Positions 23,368 through 36,591 of a stretch of 64,000 bases of DNA are shown piece after piece. Every line of letters starts with the position of its first letter. Within the stretch, counting starts at the first letter, position 1. The notes beneath the pieces are model-generated. The model had not been told where the DNA came from and did no database searches. It saw only the letters and a list, made by a program, of their open reading frames with translations. A program made the translations under genes and the position numbers. The stretch is taken from positions 16,873 through 80,872 of the forward strand of contig JABYQR010000211.1 of assembly GCA_022592445.1 (NCBI GenBank). The letters run 5' to 3'. This DNA is from Cytidiella melzeri (lineage: Eukaryota; Basidiomycota; Agaricomycetes; Polyporales; Irpicaceae).

Positions 23368-24996
23368 TCATCCCTCGTCTTCGTTGTCATGATCTTCGCT
23401 ACCGTCCTCGTCGTCATAGTCTTGTTCCGACGGCGGAAGAATTGGGGCAGCCAGTGCGGTCTCTTCAATTTCGCGTTGAATCGCGGTGCCTGATGTGTTC
23501 GTGTATCCTTTCGGGTCTGATGGGTGGCCGTAGATACGCAGATCGTCGTGGAGAATATCAAGAAAAACCCTGTCACTCATAGTCAATATACGCGGCATAT
23601 CAATACACGAGATGAAAGAACAAACTTCGCGATGTCCTCTTTCTCAGTCGGAGTTCCTTTGAATGCTTCGCGGATAGCTTGAAGTCCTTCGTCGACATTA
23701 GGCCAGAAATCCCCTCCACCTCCGGCTTGACAGAAAACTTGACGCTGTCATCATCGTGTCAGACGTCGTTAAGCAGCTGAAATCATATCAGGCACATACC
23801 AGATATGCGAAACGAGCACACATTGGCGCTGTAACAATGACATCCTTCTTGCTGTTGCCGATGCAATTCTTGACAAGGGCAACGATGTCGACAGCCTTCA
23901 CACGCTCTCCGTCAGGGTTTTGAGGGTTGGACTCTCCGATAGACAGCTTGATCTACGCATGTTATCATCAGAAATATTAGCACAAAACGTAATCCAGAAC
24001 GTACCATCTTTTTGATGTCTTTACGAGCCTCTGTACATCGGCGCCTCACGTACGTATCCACGACCTTGCGCTTGGGAGGAGAGTTGTAAATTGCGGCCGT
24101 AACTCCCCACGACGGATGTCGAGCAATGGTTTCCTGAAGTAAAAGATATAAGTGAGGTTGCATCATGCTAGCACGAGAATGATAATACGCACCAGTAACA
24201 AGCGAGGAACATCATCCATGTAGCCAGGTGAGTTCGGGGAAGTCATGATGACGGTTTTGTATTTTTCGATCTGCATCTATAGAAAAGTGAGGACTGGTCT
24301 CGGAGTCACCATGAAATGACAGGCAGAGAATACCTTCAGCTCGCCATTATTTTTGATGACAAACGGAGCGTCAGCAGGCTGTATGATATCTAGTCGCTCG
24401 TGTAACTTCAAAGTGTCAGCGTGAGCTTGGAAACGCTGTTCTAACGCCGACATCTAGGTGACGAGGTCAGTCGTTGAAGTCAGAACATACAGTGACATTA
24501 CCTTGGTGAATGCAACGAAAGCTTCCTTGTTTTTTCCCGAAAGGCTTGTCCTTTGCATTACTCGCCGCGCCATGATTTCGTTACTGTCTGTAGGGGGGTT
24601 TCGTCGCTTTTGGCCGGTGCTGGGCCGAACCACAATAGGCCCAACAAACTCAGGCGAGCTTGAGCTATGAGACTCGGTAGAAGACTCGGCCTCTCGAGAC
24701 TCGCTAGAGGAGTCTCCAGTCCCGTCGCTGGTAGATTCACCGGAAGTCCCGTCGCTGGTAGAATCACCGGAAGTCCCGTCGCTGGTAGAATTACCAGACA
24801 ATGGTGCGGCTGCGGCACGCCGGGCACGGTACTCAGCCTGAGCTGGGGACGAGAGTGAGAAGGATTGCTGGTATCCTGACAATGACCACCCTGGTGACGG
24901 TGTTCGGGTTTGTGACCTCGACTCAGCGTGAGACTCCGATGCCCGTGCAAGGCGAGATCTCAGCGCAGCCATATATGCAACCTGATTTGCAGGCAT
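23368..24996 (-). CDS. Unrecognised 433-residue protein, divergent partner
   Basis: Seven exons join in phase with consensus introns: 24502-24996, 24334-24453, 24193-24276, 24005-24133, 23800-23952, 23626-23744, 23368-23569, giving 1302 nt. I chose the Met at 24,996 (MPANQVAYMAALR); an upstream in-frame Met at 25,083 is possible. The N-terminal third is Ser-rich and disordered, with a triple repeat of STSDGTSG(D/E) encoded by a 27-nt repeat. The rest is a compact, probably globular region (ETIARHPSWGVTAAIY..., KKMIKLSIGESNPQNPDG, VTAPMCARFAYLRQVFCQAG) ending in an acidic tail. I recognise no domain. It is divergently transcribed from the large gene at 25,196, with 199 bp between start codons, suggesting co-regulation. 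Confidence 0.8.
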
Positions 24997-25195
24997 AATA
25001 GCGAGATGAGTGAGGTGAACAGAGAGAAGGCAAAAAGTTACAAGTGGTCGATGGTGGTGCCAGCGCAACAAGAAATCCGGCAAGTTGAATTTTGCGAGCT
25101 GAAAGAGGCCGCAGCATCAGCGGATCAAAATTCCTGGCACAACTTGCACCCACCTGAGTACGCAAAAAAGGCTTGAGCGTACTTATTCAATAAAC
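24997..25195. promoter_or_regulatory. Bidirectional promoter region
   Basis: 199 bp between two divergent start codons. I could not identify a clear TATA box or a paired operator. The shared position is the only evidence for regulation. Confidence 0.5.
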
Positions 25196-28100
25196 ATGGA
25201 TATGCCTCGTGCAGGAAAACGCAGGAAACTGCCCGAAAGTGAGTTCCTTCATTTATCTCATATAAAGATGACTAAATAAGAACGCAGATTTTGAAGAGAT
25301 CTCTGAAACCAGTACTCACGTTCAATGCACGCCTTGCACGAAACATCTTGGCACAGTACAGCACATTCGCCGGTCAGGCATTTCCGGGCACGCTAAGGCT
25401 GCAAAGCATCTAGCTGCATTGTTATGGTGTCAAACTCAGCTTCGCAGTAGCAACAACAAGGCCAAAGAACGTACGACTGCCGGAGCCTCAGCAATTATTT
25501 CTTCTCTTCCAACTATCCATATTGAAGCCGTGCAGCCTGCACAATCCACGTCAGCGCAGCAAGTAAACTGCTTGGAGATGCTCGACATCGATGAAGACGG
25601 ACTACTCACAGATCAATACGGAACATTTATCCCTTTGAATGCTGGCATAGAACAGGAGCATGAGTCTTTGTCGGATGTACAGCTGCGAGACGAGATGTGG
25701 GACTTTTGCACCTACGGACACTTGAACCCGCAGGGTTTTGCTTTCGCGAACAACGCCGAAGATCTTGAGAACATGTACACCATGAATGAAGACACCAACT
25801 TTCCGGATTTTACTGCAGACATGGAAGCAACGGGTGAGCCAACTCTCACGGTTATAACGATACGATGAAAGTACTAACAGATATGATATCAACATCAGGA
25901 TTCTATGACATCGAGTCCGATGATGGTGATGATTGTGCGGAGAGCCTGAATGATCATCACACTGCAGCGGATGACGATAGTGAATGGGCTCCATATGAAA
26001 CAAAGACCGTAAGTCAATAGCAGAAATACTCACGAGTCGCCAAGAACACTAATAAAATCATATTCTATAGATGTTCTTCGTAGCGTTTCTCGATAGCCTC
26101 CCTCGGCTTCGCCTTTCCAATGATCATCTAAAAACAATATTATGGGTGATGCGACAATGCGGTACACCAAACGTACCATCATTTTCTGCTCTTCGAGCGA
26201 ATCAAGCAAGACTAAAGGCAACAATTGGCCCTACCAGTACGCGACATGTCTCGACCTTGGGTAATGAGTTCCATATGAATAGTGCTTCAAAGCTAATCAG
26301 TCTTGTGAGTGTATAATGAATGCGAGAGAATTAAATCTAACCTGCAAAATGATAGGACTTTGCGAACCCGCTCGTTCGGCCACATATTCACCCCTATGTC
26401 GAAATCTCGTCGTCACTGTCTGAATTCTATCAGGCAGAACGTTTAAGGAATGAGAACGTCGACTTACTACAATTGATGTGGGCAGACTTCAAAAGATCGC
26501 CAGATCAGCATTTCTATATCAAAGAAATTGCGCAGACGAACAATGGTACCTTTGTAATACCAATGAGATGGGTACGTCTCATTGGAGCGCACGGAAACGA
26601 GGTGGACTGTGCAGATGTATACGAAGTGGACTATGATGGAATGGTAAGAATTGCGCTGTTATCAATTAAGAGATGACTCACCGACCGCATCGTTCTCAGA
26701 CTTGCAAGGCAGTTATTAGAGTCGATGAAGCGCTAACTCGTCTTGAAACTAGCCAACTAAAGCATACGTACCTTGACCTTGTTGGTGAAGGCTATAGCTT
26801 TGTTTTTGAACGTAAGTGCAGCAACTTCTAAAAATTTGACGTATGCATTAAAAGGTTAAACCGTACCATGGTAGAGAGCGCTCCGGAATGGTGCAGGGTC
26901 ATGCCACACCCAATACGATTATTGGCTCAGGGAAGACCTACATTCACAATCAGTATAATGTCCTGGAAGGACGACGTGTCAGGAAACCGATCAAAGCAAT
27001 ACAACGCGCACACTAATAATTACCTTGCAAACCTAAACCTTCCTCACGCTCTTCTTCAGCAGGAATACAACATCCGCTTTAGTGCAACTTCCCCTCACGC
27101 ATCTGCGCTTGAATTAGCAGACGGACTTTCCCAAGACATCGGAGCCAACAAATGGCATGATGGCTATGACTGTGCTCTTCAAGAGGAGATCCTGTTTCGA
27201 CTCATCTGCCGCATTGAGCCTGCAGATAACCCCCAACAGTCAGAGCTGTGCTCACATATCGGAATGCAAGGAAGTAGCTTCTGCCGGCGCTGTAAGGCTG
27301 GAGGGTCACTTGATGAAGTTACGAGCGAGGCAGGATACAAAGCGCTATTTCGGGTGCGTGTCAATGATGCCTGTCAAATTTGCCAGTAACAAGCCACTCA
27401 CATGCGTACTGTAGCCCACTATCCCTCGTACGGTACCGGAGACAATTGCAGAGATCAAGGCGCAGCTTGTGGCAGCAACTCACGGAATCGCAAAGACCGT
27501 TGAGTCCATGCAGACAAAATCCGGTATCAAAGATCCAATTGCACAGCACTGGATCGACAAATTAATCGCAAAGAGCCGTTTGATACACGAAGAACGAATG
27601 ACAAATCCACTCACTCAGGATCCTCGTCTCAAGAATCGACGACTAACAGGAGCTGCGCGCCAAGCTGTTCGAAGTGAGATTGAAAACGAGATAGAGCAAG
27701 AGCTGTTGCGGTGGCTCACAGAGCAGCCCATGCACCGTTATCAGAATATTCCTGTAGATTCAGGTGAGCATATATCCATGATTGTTGTCGAAGGGCTTTG
27801 ACGTACTGAATACACACTGTCACTGGCAGAGCGACGAAGTCAGATTCGCGCTGGTGACCATTTCAATATCTTACTTACCCTTGATGGTACGTGGCCAGGT
27901 TCATGACCTATCAAAGCGCAGCTTATCCTGTAATGTTCCAACGTTAGGCCTCAATGTTCATCGAGACACTCTCGTTGAAATTCTTCATACTTGGGGTCTT
28001 GGTCAAGGAAAGTACGCTTGGCATAAAAGCACCACAACGTGGAATGATCAACAGCTCACCTGCTTAGCCATTCGGCTGCAGTCTTCTTCGATTGATGGTC

Positions 28101-29751
28101 TGTCCACGTCCACATTCCCAATCCGTGGACACTATTTCATCAAGTATCGGAATGGATTAGTCGGAAAGCATTTCAAAGCCATTCAACAGGTGATGGTATT
28201 TCACCTGTATACTGAGCTCGAAAACCCGCTCTTACTCGCACTGTGGAGGGCAACTGGTGAAGTCGGAGCGTTGCTGCACTATTCGACAATTGACGACTTG
28301 GAATCTTACCTTGTATGTCGTCTTATCTCTTTCTGTTTGCACGGTGTATTCACGCGGCCGCATGTAAAGGAGGACCTCGAAATCCTCATCGATAACGTGC
28401 TAGATATTTGGGCAGAGCTTGATCCGCTGCGCATCATAGAAAAGGGTAAGCTCCATGTGCTTACCCATCTTATTCAAGATATTCGCAATGCAGGTCCCGC
28501 TATTGTTTACTCGACCGAGATTTTCGAGTGCTGGAACGCAATCTTTCGGACATGCAGCATTCTCTCGAACCATCAATCTCCTAGCCACGACATTGCGGAG
28601 GCACTTGGAGAGTTGGAGTGTTTCAAACACCTGGTCAGCGGTGGCTGGTGGAAAACAAAGGCAGGAAAGTACGTACAAGCTGGCAAGGGAGTACGGAACA
28701 TGTTTCTTACATATCCGGATATTCAACGACGACTTGGATGGGTGGAACGGCGGATACTTGTTCCTGGTAAGCAACTCATTAGCATTGATGCGATCTATGT
28801 TTCTAACGGTGGACCTTAATAACTTTGAAAGGATCAGTAAAGCAGAAGAGTCGCAAGAAACGCACGAGCGCACGCTGGTCTTCAATCCGTCAAGCCGAAC
28901 ACTTAACAATAGATACGCTGGAGCCAGGGAACTTGAGCGGTCGCTCTGAAGGCGAATGGGAGTACGGATCTCATGTTGTATCCCAAGCGCATGACATTTG
29001 CCGTGAAGGCTCTTGGGTTTTTTATGATTTGAAATCAGACGATGATCAGGTGCGACACAGAGCACGGCATTCTGTTCAAGTCCAGATCTCTGACCACCCT
29101 ATAAAGACTTACACCTCACATGCTGGTCGGATTCGTCGTGTGCTAATATCAAAGTTGTCAACTTTGCACGCCTTCATAGTAATTGACGAGTTCAACATCC
29201 TTGAGCAGTTAGACGAACGTACGCGCATGCCAGTTCTCGTTCGCGGAAAATCTGCTAACATGTGCCATTTTGTGGAACCTATGGTACGCACGGATGTGTT
29301 TCATAAAGCTCTGTTCTCATTCTACCATTTTCCATTATAGCATGTCAAGTTCATATTCAACGCTCAACACAACTGCCTTCTTGCGGAGTGTAGCATCAAA
29401 GACTCGGGCTCCGACCTGCAGGAACGCCAAGCTACGACGCTTCCCCGTAAAGTTGTTATGCATGAGGCTCGGGAATGCTATCTCCTAAACCTGCACGGAC
29501 TTCATAATGCCTCCCTCATCCGCCAAGCACTACCGCGACACCTGACGAAGCCAGTGCCCTACCTTCAAGATAGAGCGAGCAAGCATCGAGAATTTGCAGC
29601 GGCTGCACGCCAATTGCTGATAACCAAGCGTTCAGATGCAGTAGCAAAGGCAAAGGCGACTCGCGCACGGAACTCGAAGGCAGCCCCAAAAGATGTGCAG
29701 CCTCAGGCGGCCGGAACAACGGAATCGACTTCACGAATTGATAATGCATAG
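25196..29751 (+). CDS. Large unrecognised protein, candidate transposase
   Basis: Thirteen exons (25196-25238, 25288-25833, 25899-26008, 26071-26304, 26356-26643, 26700-26815, 26855-27353, 27415-27763, 27830-27886, 27948-28312, 28370-28766, 28832-29283, 29341-29751) join to 3867 nt, 1288 residues. Exon 6 needs the donor GTGCAG at 26,816; the more consensus donor 4 nt earlier breaks the frame. Near the N terminus is a BED-like zinc finger (CTPC...H...H, about residues 25-50). The middle has a second cysteine cluster, CSHIGMQGSSFCRRC, and WHDGYDCALQEEILFRLICR. The C-terminal part has KLHVLTHLIQDIRNAGPAIV followed by STEIFECWN, reminiscent of the H..H...GP...E block of CACTA-type transposases. 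I believe it belongs to a large family of Agaricomycete hypothetical proteins; transposase function is inference. Confidence 0.75.
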
Positions 29752-30230
29752 CTTTGTACGCCACATATGCACCCCCTTGCCTACATGAACACTCACATTC
29801 TCCGCAGATTCTAGCACTGGTACCTCTTCGATCCACTGTCACGGCCTGTCACCTACCGTGACTCAGATAGAAATGTAATGCAGCTCACCATCCCTTTGTT
29901 ATTTTATCTGTTCAGGATTTCTGTAGGTAGACACTATGTATAGCATATGTTTCCTGCAAATTTTGAGTGCGTAGCGTGAAAATTCACCGAAGTGTTATTC
30001 ATTTACACTTCGCACTTGAGGCACCTAATATTGCGTGACGTCACGCGTATCGTGCGATTGAAACCGCGCATTCTGCCTCAGGCTCTCTTTCTCTCTTTAT
30101 GACAGCGACCACTCCGATACTCCTGTTTGCATCTTTGCCCACCAAGACGAAGTCCTCCTCCAACCCCCTCGGCTCAAGCAGCGCTGTTGCTCCAATTCAA
30201 AGCCGTGGTTGCAAACATCCATGCCAAATG
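29752..30230. other. Intergenic region
   Basis: No gene supported. It contains CTCTCTTTCTCTCTTTATGA near 30,083-30,102, just upstream of the tubulin-like sequence. No terminal inverted repeat of the preceding gene pair was recognised here. Confidence 0.35.
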
Positions 30231-30310
30231 CGAGTAAGTATCGGACCAGGGGTCGACTTCGCCAAACACGCTCATTGACTGATTCACCTTTCAGTCTTTA
30301 GCGTCCAGTC

Positions 30311-31330
<1,020 letters not shown>

Positions 31331-32196
31331 TAATATCTGCATATATCATACAAATGTAATTATGTAGCTCGCATTCGCAAGAATCTTTGTTATTAGGAAA
31401 TCAAGTGTGAGACTGTGAGTGCTAACCAGCTTACCCCAAGTCTCGAGTCTTCGAGGCGACACAATGGACTCCGGCGAACGTGACAAGTACATGCGACACA
31501 CCCCAGCTAATCTTATGATGGTCAATTTCAGTTACTCATCGTCAACTCGGGTGATGTGCACCAGGTGGATCTCGAGCTTTTCCAAAGAGACACCCCCGGA
31601 TTTTCATATGAAGTGTCACCAGCTAATCTCACATTTCCGACATGCTGAGCAGGAGTCCGAGATCATCTACGAGCCAGCCGACGGACAGCCGAAAGCCACG
31701 CTTGATAGCTGCTGACTCCCATACTCTCGGCGCCTCCCGCTCACTCCTGAAAATCACCATCTCAAAAGTTGGCGGTGTAGACCTGCAGTACCAGCCTATC
31801 AATCGACTCGGTCTTTCACGAGGAGGTCTCCCGAAAAACATCAAGTTGGTAGCACGCGGTCTAGCGTATGCGATGGCTTGTAGAGAATTGGCTTGCGCGC
31901 CGTATGTAGCCAACGCCTCCGAACCCGACCAGCTTCAAGTTTTAATTTGACTTTTACAACCGTTAAGAGATTGTAGTGGTGGGTGCATGTATATCACAGT
32001 CGGCAATAATAGCTAGTAATTCCGCGATTTGAAAACTTTGAGAGTCGCTCGAATGTTCTAGTAGCGCGTGCGAGTTTTCCGAATGTTCAAAGGCACATAA
32101 AACTGGGGTCAGCCACTATGACTACTAGTACAAGTACATCTTGCCCAGCACACGTTGTAGTAGCAGCACATCTAACACCGTCATCTCAAAGGAATA
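31331..32196. other. Region without a recognised gene
   Basis: Short frames on the plus strand at 31,419-31,715 and 31,642-31,950 could be remnants of a gene (for example DLELFQRDTPGFSYEVS in one frame) but match nothing I know. The last 100 bp is the upstream region of the small gene at 32,197. Confidence 0.35.
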
Positions 32197-32604
32197 ATGG
32201 CAGATGATCTAGAAGGGAACAACACCCTGCCTCAACCACCGCTTGCTCTCCCTCCTCCACCCACCGAGCTCACCGATTCAGACATCCCAAAGGTAGATGC
32301 CCGCGCAAGTGGGGAAGCCATGAAGTTTGATGCTCTTGGACCGTTGGTGGTTAACAGTGACGGAGTCAGTGAACTAAAGCACATCTCGTTTACGATCCAT
32401 GGAAGCCCTGTACTAACCATCATTCTCGTTGCTAGACACTATCGAGGATTGCGAATTGGCCGAACATGACAGAAGAGGAGAGAGCGCGGACGACGAGGGT
32501 GCTCTTGGCTCGAAACCAGTAAGTAGATACAGCTACAAAGAGAAGGTAACGGAATGTTGATCGTTCACGGTAGGATACGGCTGGCCAAGCAGGAAGCTCA
32601 ATGA
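32197..32604 (+). CDS. Small conserved fungal protein, 93 residues
   Basis: Three exons, 32197-32364, 32436-32518 and 32574-32604, join in phase (282 nt). The C-terminal half, DGTLSRIANWPNMTEEERAR then VLLARNQIRLAKQ, is a block I recognise from many short fungal hypothetical proteins of the form DGT(L/M)SRI.NW..MT..E...T...L..RN. The N-terminal half is Pro-rich and acidic. The function is not known to me. No neighbouring gene suggests a role. Confidence 0.8.
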
Positions 32605-32795
32605 GAACTCGCCGACGCTGCAGTGACTGCTCGACGCGAGTCGTTTGTTTTGTACCAACCATTGTGTCGCCTCTAATGTACAGACAGATCAGCCTTGTCT
32701 CTCGACAATAAACCTAACTTCTCCATTTGCCAACGTGACCCATGACCCCTGTCACAAAAAGAGCGAGAGAGAGAGTAGATTTAGCAATGGAGTTA

Positions 32796-34429
32796 TCAAA
32801 CCGCATTTTTTTTTACCTCCCACATTTCGTCTATGACACGCAGTCTACGGAGGCGTGATTTGCCGTAATTCATCAGCTGCATCACAAAGGCTTCGTCGAG
32901 AACGAGATCCATGAACAGACGTTCAAACACTCGAACGGTGTGCAGATTCTGACAAGAACTGACCATCTGGAAGAATTCCTGACAGCACAAACAATCAGGT
33001 TCTCCACGGTAGGAGGAGGACACTACATCATAACACGCTCTCTCACCGGTAGGGTACCGTACGCTGAGAATTCAATATGTTCCAGTAAGACGCACCGTCT
33101 GCATAGATCGTGGATGGCGTCCAACGTGGTGTCCGCAAGCTGTGCGAGCTTGAGAGTGCGCAAGGTTTGTGAGTGATTCTTCGAGAGATATTCATACAGA
33201 TTGTCATAGTTGATGCTCGAATCTTCGATGACGGTTACTTGTTTTAGATGCAGGCTCTCGAGATGAGAGTGTTCGACAAGATTCCTAATCCACGTGCACA
33301 GAATAGCGTCATTCGAATCAGAGACGTCGATATCGCCATAGGATACTTTCAGGTGCTTGAGCAGGCGTAGTTCTGGCTGCGAACAGAGCGGCTTTTGTTG
33401 CTGAGAACACCATCAAGGTTAGAATGTAGTTTCGGAGACGATCATTGGCGAGTGGTCTGTATTCGAAAGCAACAGCAGACTTGCCAGATAGTAACGAAGC
33501 TCCAGAGAAGTCAGGTTGTGCATCTGAGAGAGAACCTCGAATAGGTCGTTGTTGTCGATGGAGTACGAGAGACCCAGGGTAAACGACGTCAGTTCTGAAA
33601 CTGAAGGTGAGATCTGCTTCAGGACGCCGGGGGTTACAGAACCGCAGTTGTTCTGAACGTCGTTCATCAATCGTACCACCTAGCACGCGTAGTCAAGTTA
33701 TACGTCACCTTCAAGTGCAAACCCCTGAGAGTGCCTCTCAGGAAAGACAGCCAGTCCGGTAGAACGTTCAAAATGGCACGAGTTGGGTCTTCTATGACGA
33801 GCCTCTCCAGACCGCGGAGTTGGGCGAGGACAGAACTCTGCGTTTCACTACAGCAGCCGGAGTTCAACTCCAAATGGCGAAGGTGTGTCAAGTTTGGGAG
33901 CATAGCAAGGAATTTCGTGAACACCTCGCTGTAGCTGGTCGCAGGTGCCATGAATGTGACCGATTGGAGATTCGGCCAGCTTTGAACCGCGCTTTCAAGG
34001 ACATCAGCAAATTCATCGTAAGGTGGACGAAAGGTCAATGGGATGCCTGCTCTGTGCTCCTCAGTGTGCAACTCGTGGATGACACGCAGCTACGCACCGG
34101 TGATGTGTAAGTTCAGAACGAGTGGCGCGTTGTGCTCTAGTCTCGCTGATGTGAATTGGCCTGGCTAGCCTTGAAGTCAATGTAAGAACGTTAGGTACTA
34201 TTTTCTTACTCACCAGTGGCTCCTTCCTCCTTTTGAGGTTCAATACATGGCTAACACTTTCAGCGTAGACTGTGATTGTCTGATAGAGTACCCTCGACGC
34301 TGCCTGGTTGCATACTTTGTTTGCGAGAGATAAAGAGCACAGGGCCTTCCATGCGTTTGCAGCTACGAAAGATCTCTTTGTGTCTTGTTCGAGGTAGCCC
34401 GCGATATGTACGAAGATGTCGTAGCTCAT
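32796..34429 (-). CDS. F-box/LRR-type protein, exon structure unresolved
   Basis: The first exon (from 34,429) encodes MSYDIFVHIAGYLEQDTKRS then ALCSLSLANKVCNQAASRVL, a typical Agaricomycete F-box N terminus that would bind Skp1 in an SCF ubiquitin ligase. Downstream frames have leucine-rich repeat character: LPNLTHLRHLELNSG and LRGLERLVIEDP near 33,830-33,900, and SELTSFTLGLSYSIDNNDLF near 33,570. The frames change at 34,215, about 33,690 and about 33,440, where introns are likely. In the frame that joins best, a TAG occurs near 34,105, so it may be a pseudogene. Confidence 0.55.
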
Positions 34430-34642
34430 GCTAGACTATGGAAACGAAGCAGCTAAAAGTCGGAGCCCGTGAAGTGCCATTTACAGCAAGTAAAATTGCG
34501 AAAGATGGTCTCTCACCTCTTGCAACTAGCCCAATACCCAGAGAACATTCGAACCAGCCCGCGGCCCAGCGGAAGATGAGTGTTTCGAATAGACTTCCGC
34601 CAATCGCCCAGCGGCCGGGCGACGGCGCATCAAGACAGGCAA

Positions 34643-34918
34643 TCAATCCGGGAACGTCTCTCCGACGATAAACTGCGACCGCGACGAGTCAGCATGCGCA
34701 GCCGTGACTGCGCAGGCTGAGTCGATGCGCAACTTGAGCATTCGTAACTCATTTTGACCGCAAGGACCAGTGAGTAGTTTTCTGATTCTACTACTCCAAG
34801 TATCTTGCTGAGTGCCACCGAAAACCTTTTGGATCGTCATTAGGAAAGAATTGCTCTCCCGCGTATCGAGCTCAATGCATTCGTCGAATACAGTGAGAAA
34901 TGCTGGTACGGTGTTCAT
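34643..34918 (-). CDS. Possible unrecognised 91-residue protein or exon
   Basis: An open frame starting MNTVPAFLTVFDECIELDTR with balanced composition. It lies head to head with the acetyltransferase-like sequence. I recognise no family, and it may be one exon of a larger broken gene or a chance frame. Confidence 0.25.
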   Translation of the reverse strand: MNTVPAFLTVFDECIELDTRESNSFLMTIQKVFGGTQQDTWSSRIRKLLTGPCGQNELRMLKLRIDSACAVTAAHADSSRSQFIVGETFPD

Positions 34919-34945
34919 GCTGATCGTGTCAAGCGATGTTTGCTA

Positions 34946-36303
34946 ATGATCCCATACGTAGGCCTCATGGAATCATACCACACTACACGATGCGACGGCG
35001 GGTTTGACACCTGCCTCGTGGCGTCTGCAAAATACCACACCGCTACAGGCGACGAGCTCAGCAAGTCGACAGTCCTTCACGCTCTCAAACGCGTCGTTCT
35101 GGTGCTCCCGGCACTATGCGTCCAGATAGCGGGTGACTACGCCACTGGCCCGTTTCATCTCGTTCGATTACCTTTTGTCAACCTCAACGACGTGCTCGAA
35201 TATCACAAGTATCCTGGCAAGACCTTGCAAGAGGTCTATACGACGGAACTGCACACGAGTCTACCAAGGGACGTAGAGAAACCTCTTTGGCGCGTTATCG
35301 TTCACGACAACACAGTGGTTTTTGCCTGGTCACATTCCATTGGAGACGGCCAAAGCGGACATGCGCTTCATCACGCGTTGGTCTCTGCTCTTAACCACGA
35401 AGATGTCTCGAAAGCACCAGAGGAATCTTTTGTCGATGTTCCTCTCGAGCTTACTCTCCACCAACTACAGAGGAGCGCACCAACACCGCCGTGTCATGGA
35501 AGACTTTCTTCCAAGCTCTGTACGATACGTTCACCCCAGCATCCTGGCAGCGTGTCTACTCGCATGGACAGCCACCCTGTCATCTCTGTCAACGACATCA
35601 GTAACGAGGTGCGTCTGCGGAGCTTCCAGCAGAGCACGCAAAGCGACTTGTGAATTTGTGTCGCCAGAACGGCTGCACTCTCACATCATTCCTGCACACT
35701 CTGGCTTTGTGCGTCCTATCTCATTTGATCAAAACATATGAAGACGGATTTACAACGACCGCAAAAGTACAAGACGTTCTCGACGGTTGTCCCGGTATCA
35801 CTTCGACGGTTCACGGGCACGTCTGCTTTGGACATATGCGACCAGGTATCAGGCTACCACTCATTCCCGCCTATTATTCGTGACGTTCAATACCCACTCA
35901 CCAAAGCGACGTTCCCGTGGAAGATGGCAGCAGACTTCAAGACGTCGCTCCAATCAGGTCTCGAGGACACACGACAGGTCGTCGGGACGATCAAGTATAT
36001 GTACTCCCTAGGTATAGCCACGAAGTATTTTGCAAACCAGTTGGGGAAGAAGCGCGGGAGGACGTTCGAGTTGTCCAACATTGGGGTCATGCCGAAAGTC
36101 AGTGATGGACGATGGCAGATTGACGAGGTGTGTTTCGGGCAGAACAACGCCGTGTGCGGTCAGATCAACATGAACGTCGCGGGCTCACCCTCGGGGACAG
36201 TCAGTTCTCGTATACGTGGGGAACGGGCGTGGTTGACAAGCCGTTCATGGAGGAGTTTATCGCGCAGATGCATTTTGCTATGGCGTCTGCACTTGAAGCT
36301 TGA
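34946..36303 (+). pseudogene. Alcohol-acetyltransferase-like gene (broken)
   Basis: Resembles the alcohol acetyltransferase/condensation superfamily: MESYHTTRCDGGFDTCLVAS at the N terminus, HSIGDG near 35,337 as the catalytic HxxxDG motif, KRLVNLCRQNGCTLTSFLHT in the middle, RTFELSNIGVMPK, and YTWGTGVVDKPFMEEFIAQM near the end. Frame changes are needed near 35,453, 35,755 and 36,190, and a TAA lies near 35,606. Not all can be introns of normal size, so I call it a pseudogene. The catalytic motif itself is intact. Confidence 0.75.
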
Positions 36304-36591
36304 ACATTCATTGGAGCAATGTATTGGTGGCTTGCGCATGAAGCCTGCGGGTAGCTGTTTGAGACCAGCCACAATGAACCCCGTAACCAGACTAGTTCAC
36401 GTCTATTCAAGCAATGATGATCACCGACTCACTTGTAGTCTTGTCCGGGGGCTACGGTCCAGCAAGATGATTGTGGCATATAACCTCACGCAAGTCCGCG
36501 TCGCTGCGTGCATCCTAACCCGATGAGCCGGATGCATGAAAAACATTATCCTTGGCTTGCTTCGTATAGTACAAGTTGCGTCTGTCGGCCG

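Noticed and set aside
28313..28369. Retained in-frame segment in the large gene
   Set aside because: The 57-nt segment is open in frame but has GTATGT and an AG acceptor and breaks a conserved stretch, so I treated it as an intron.
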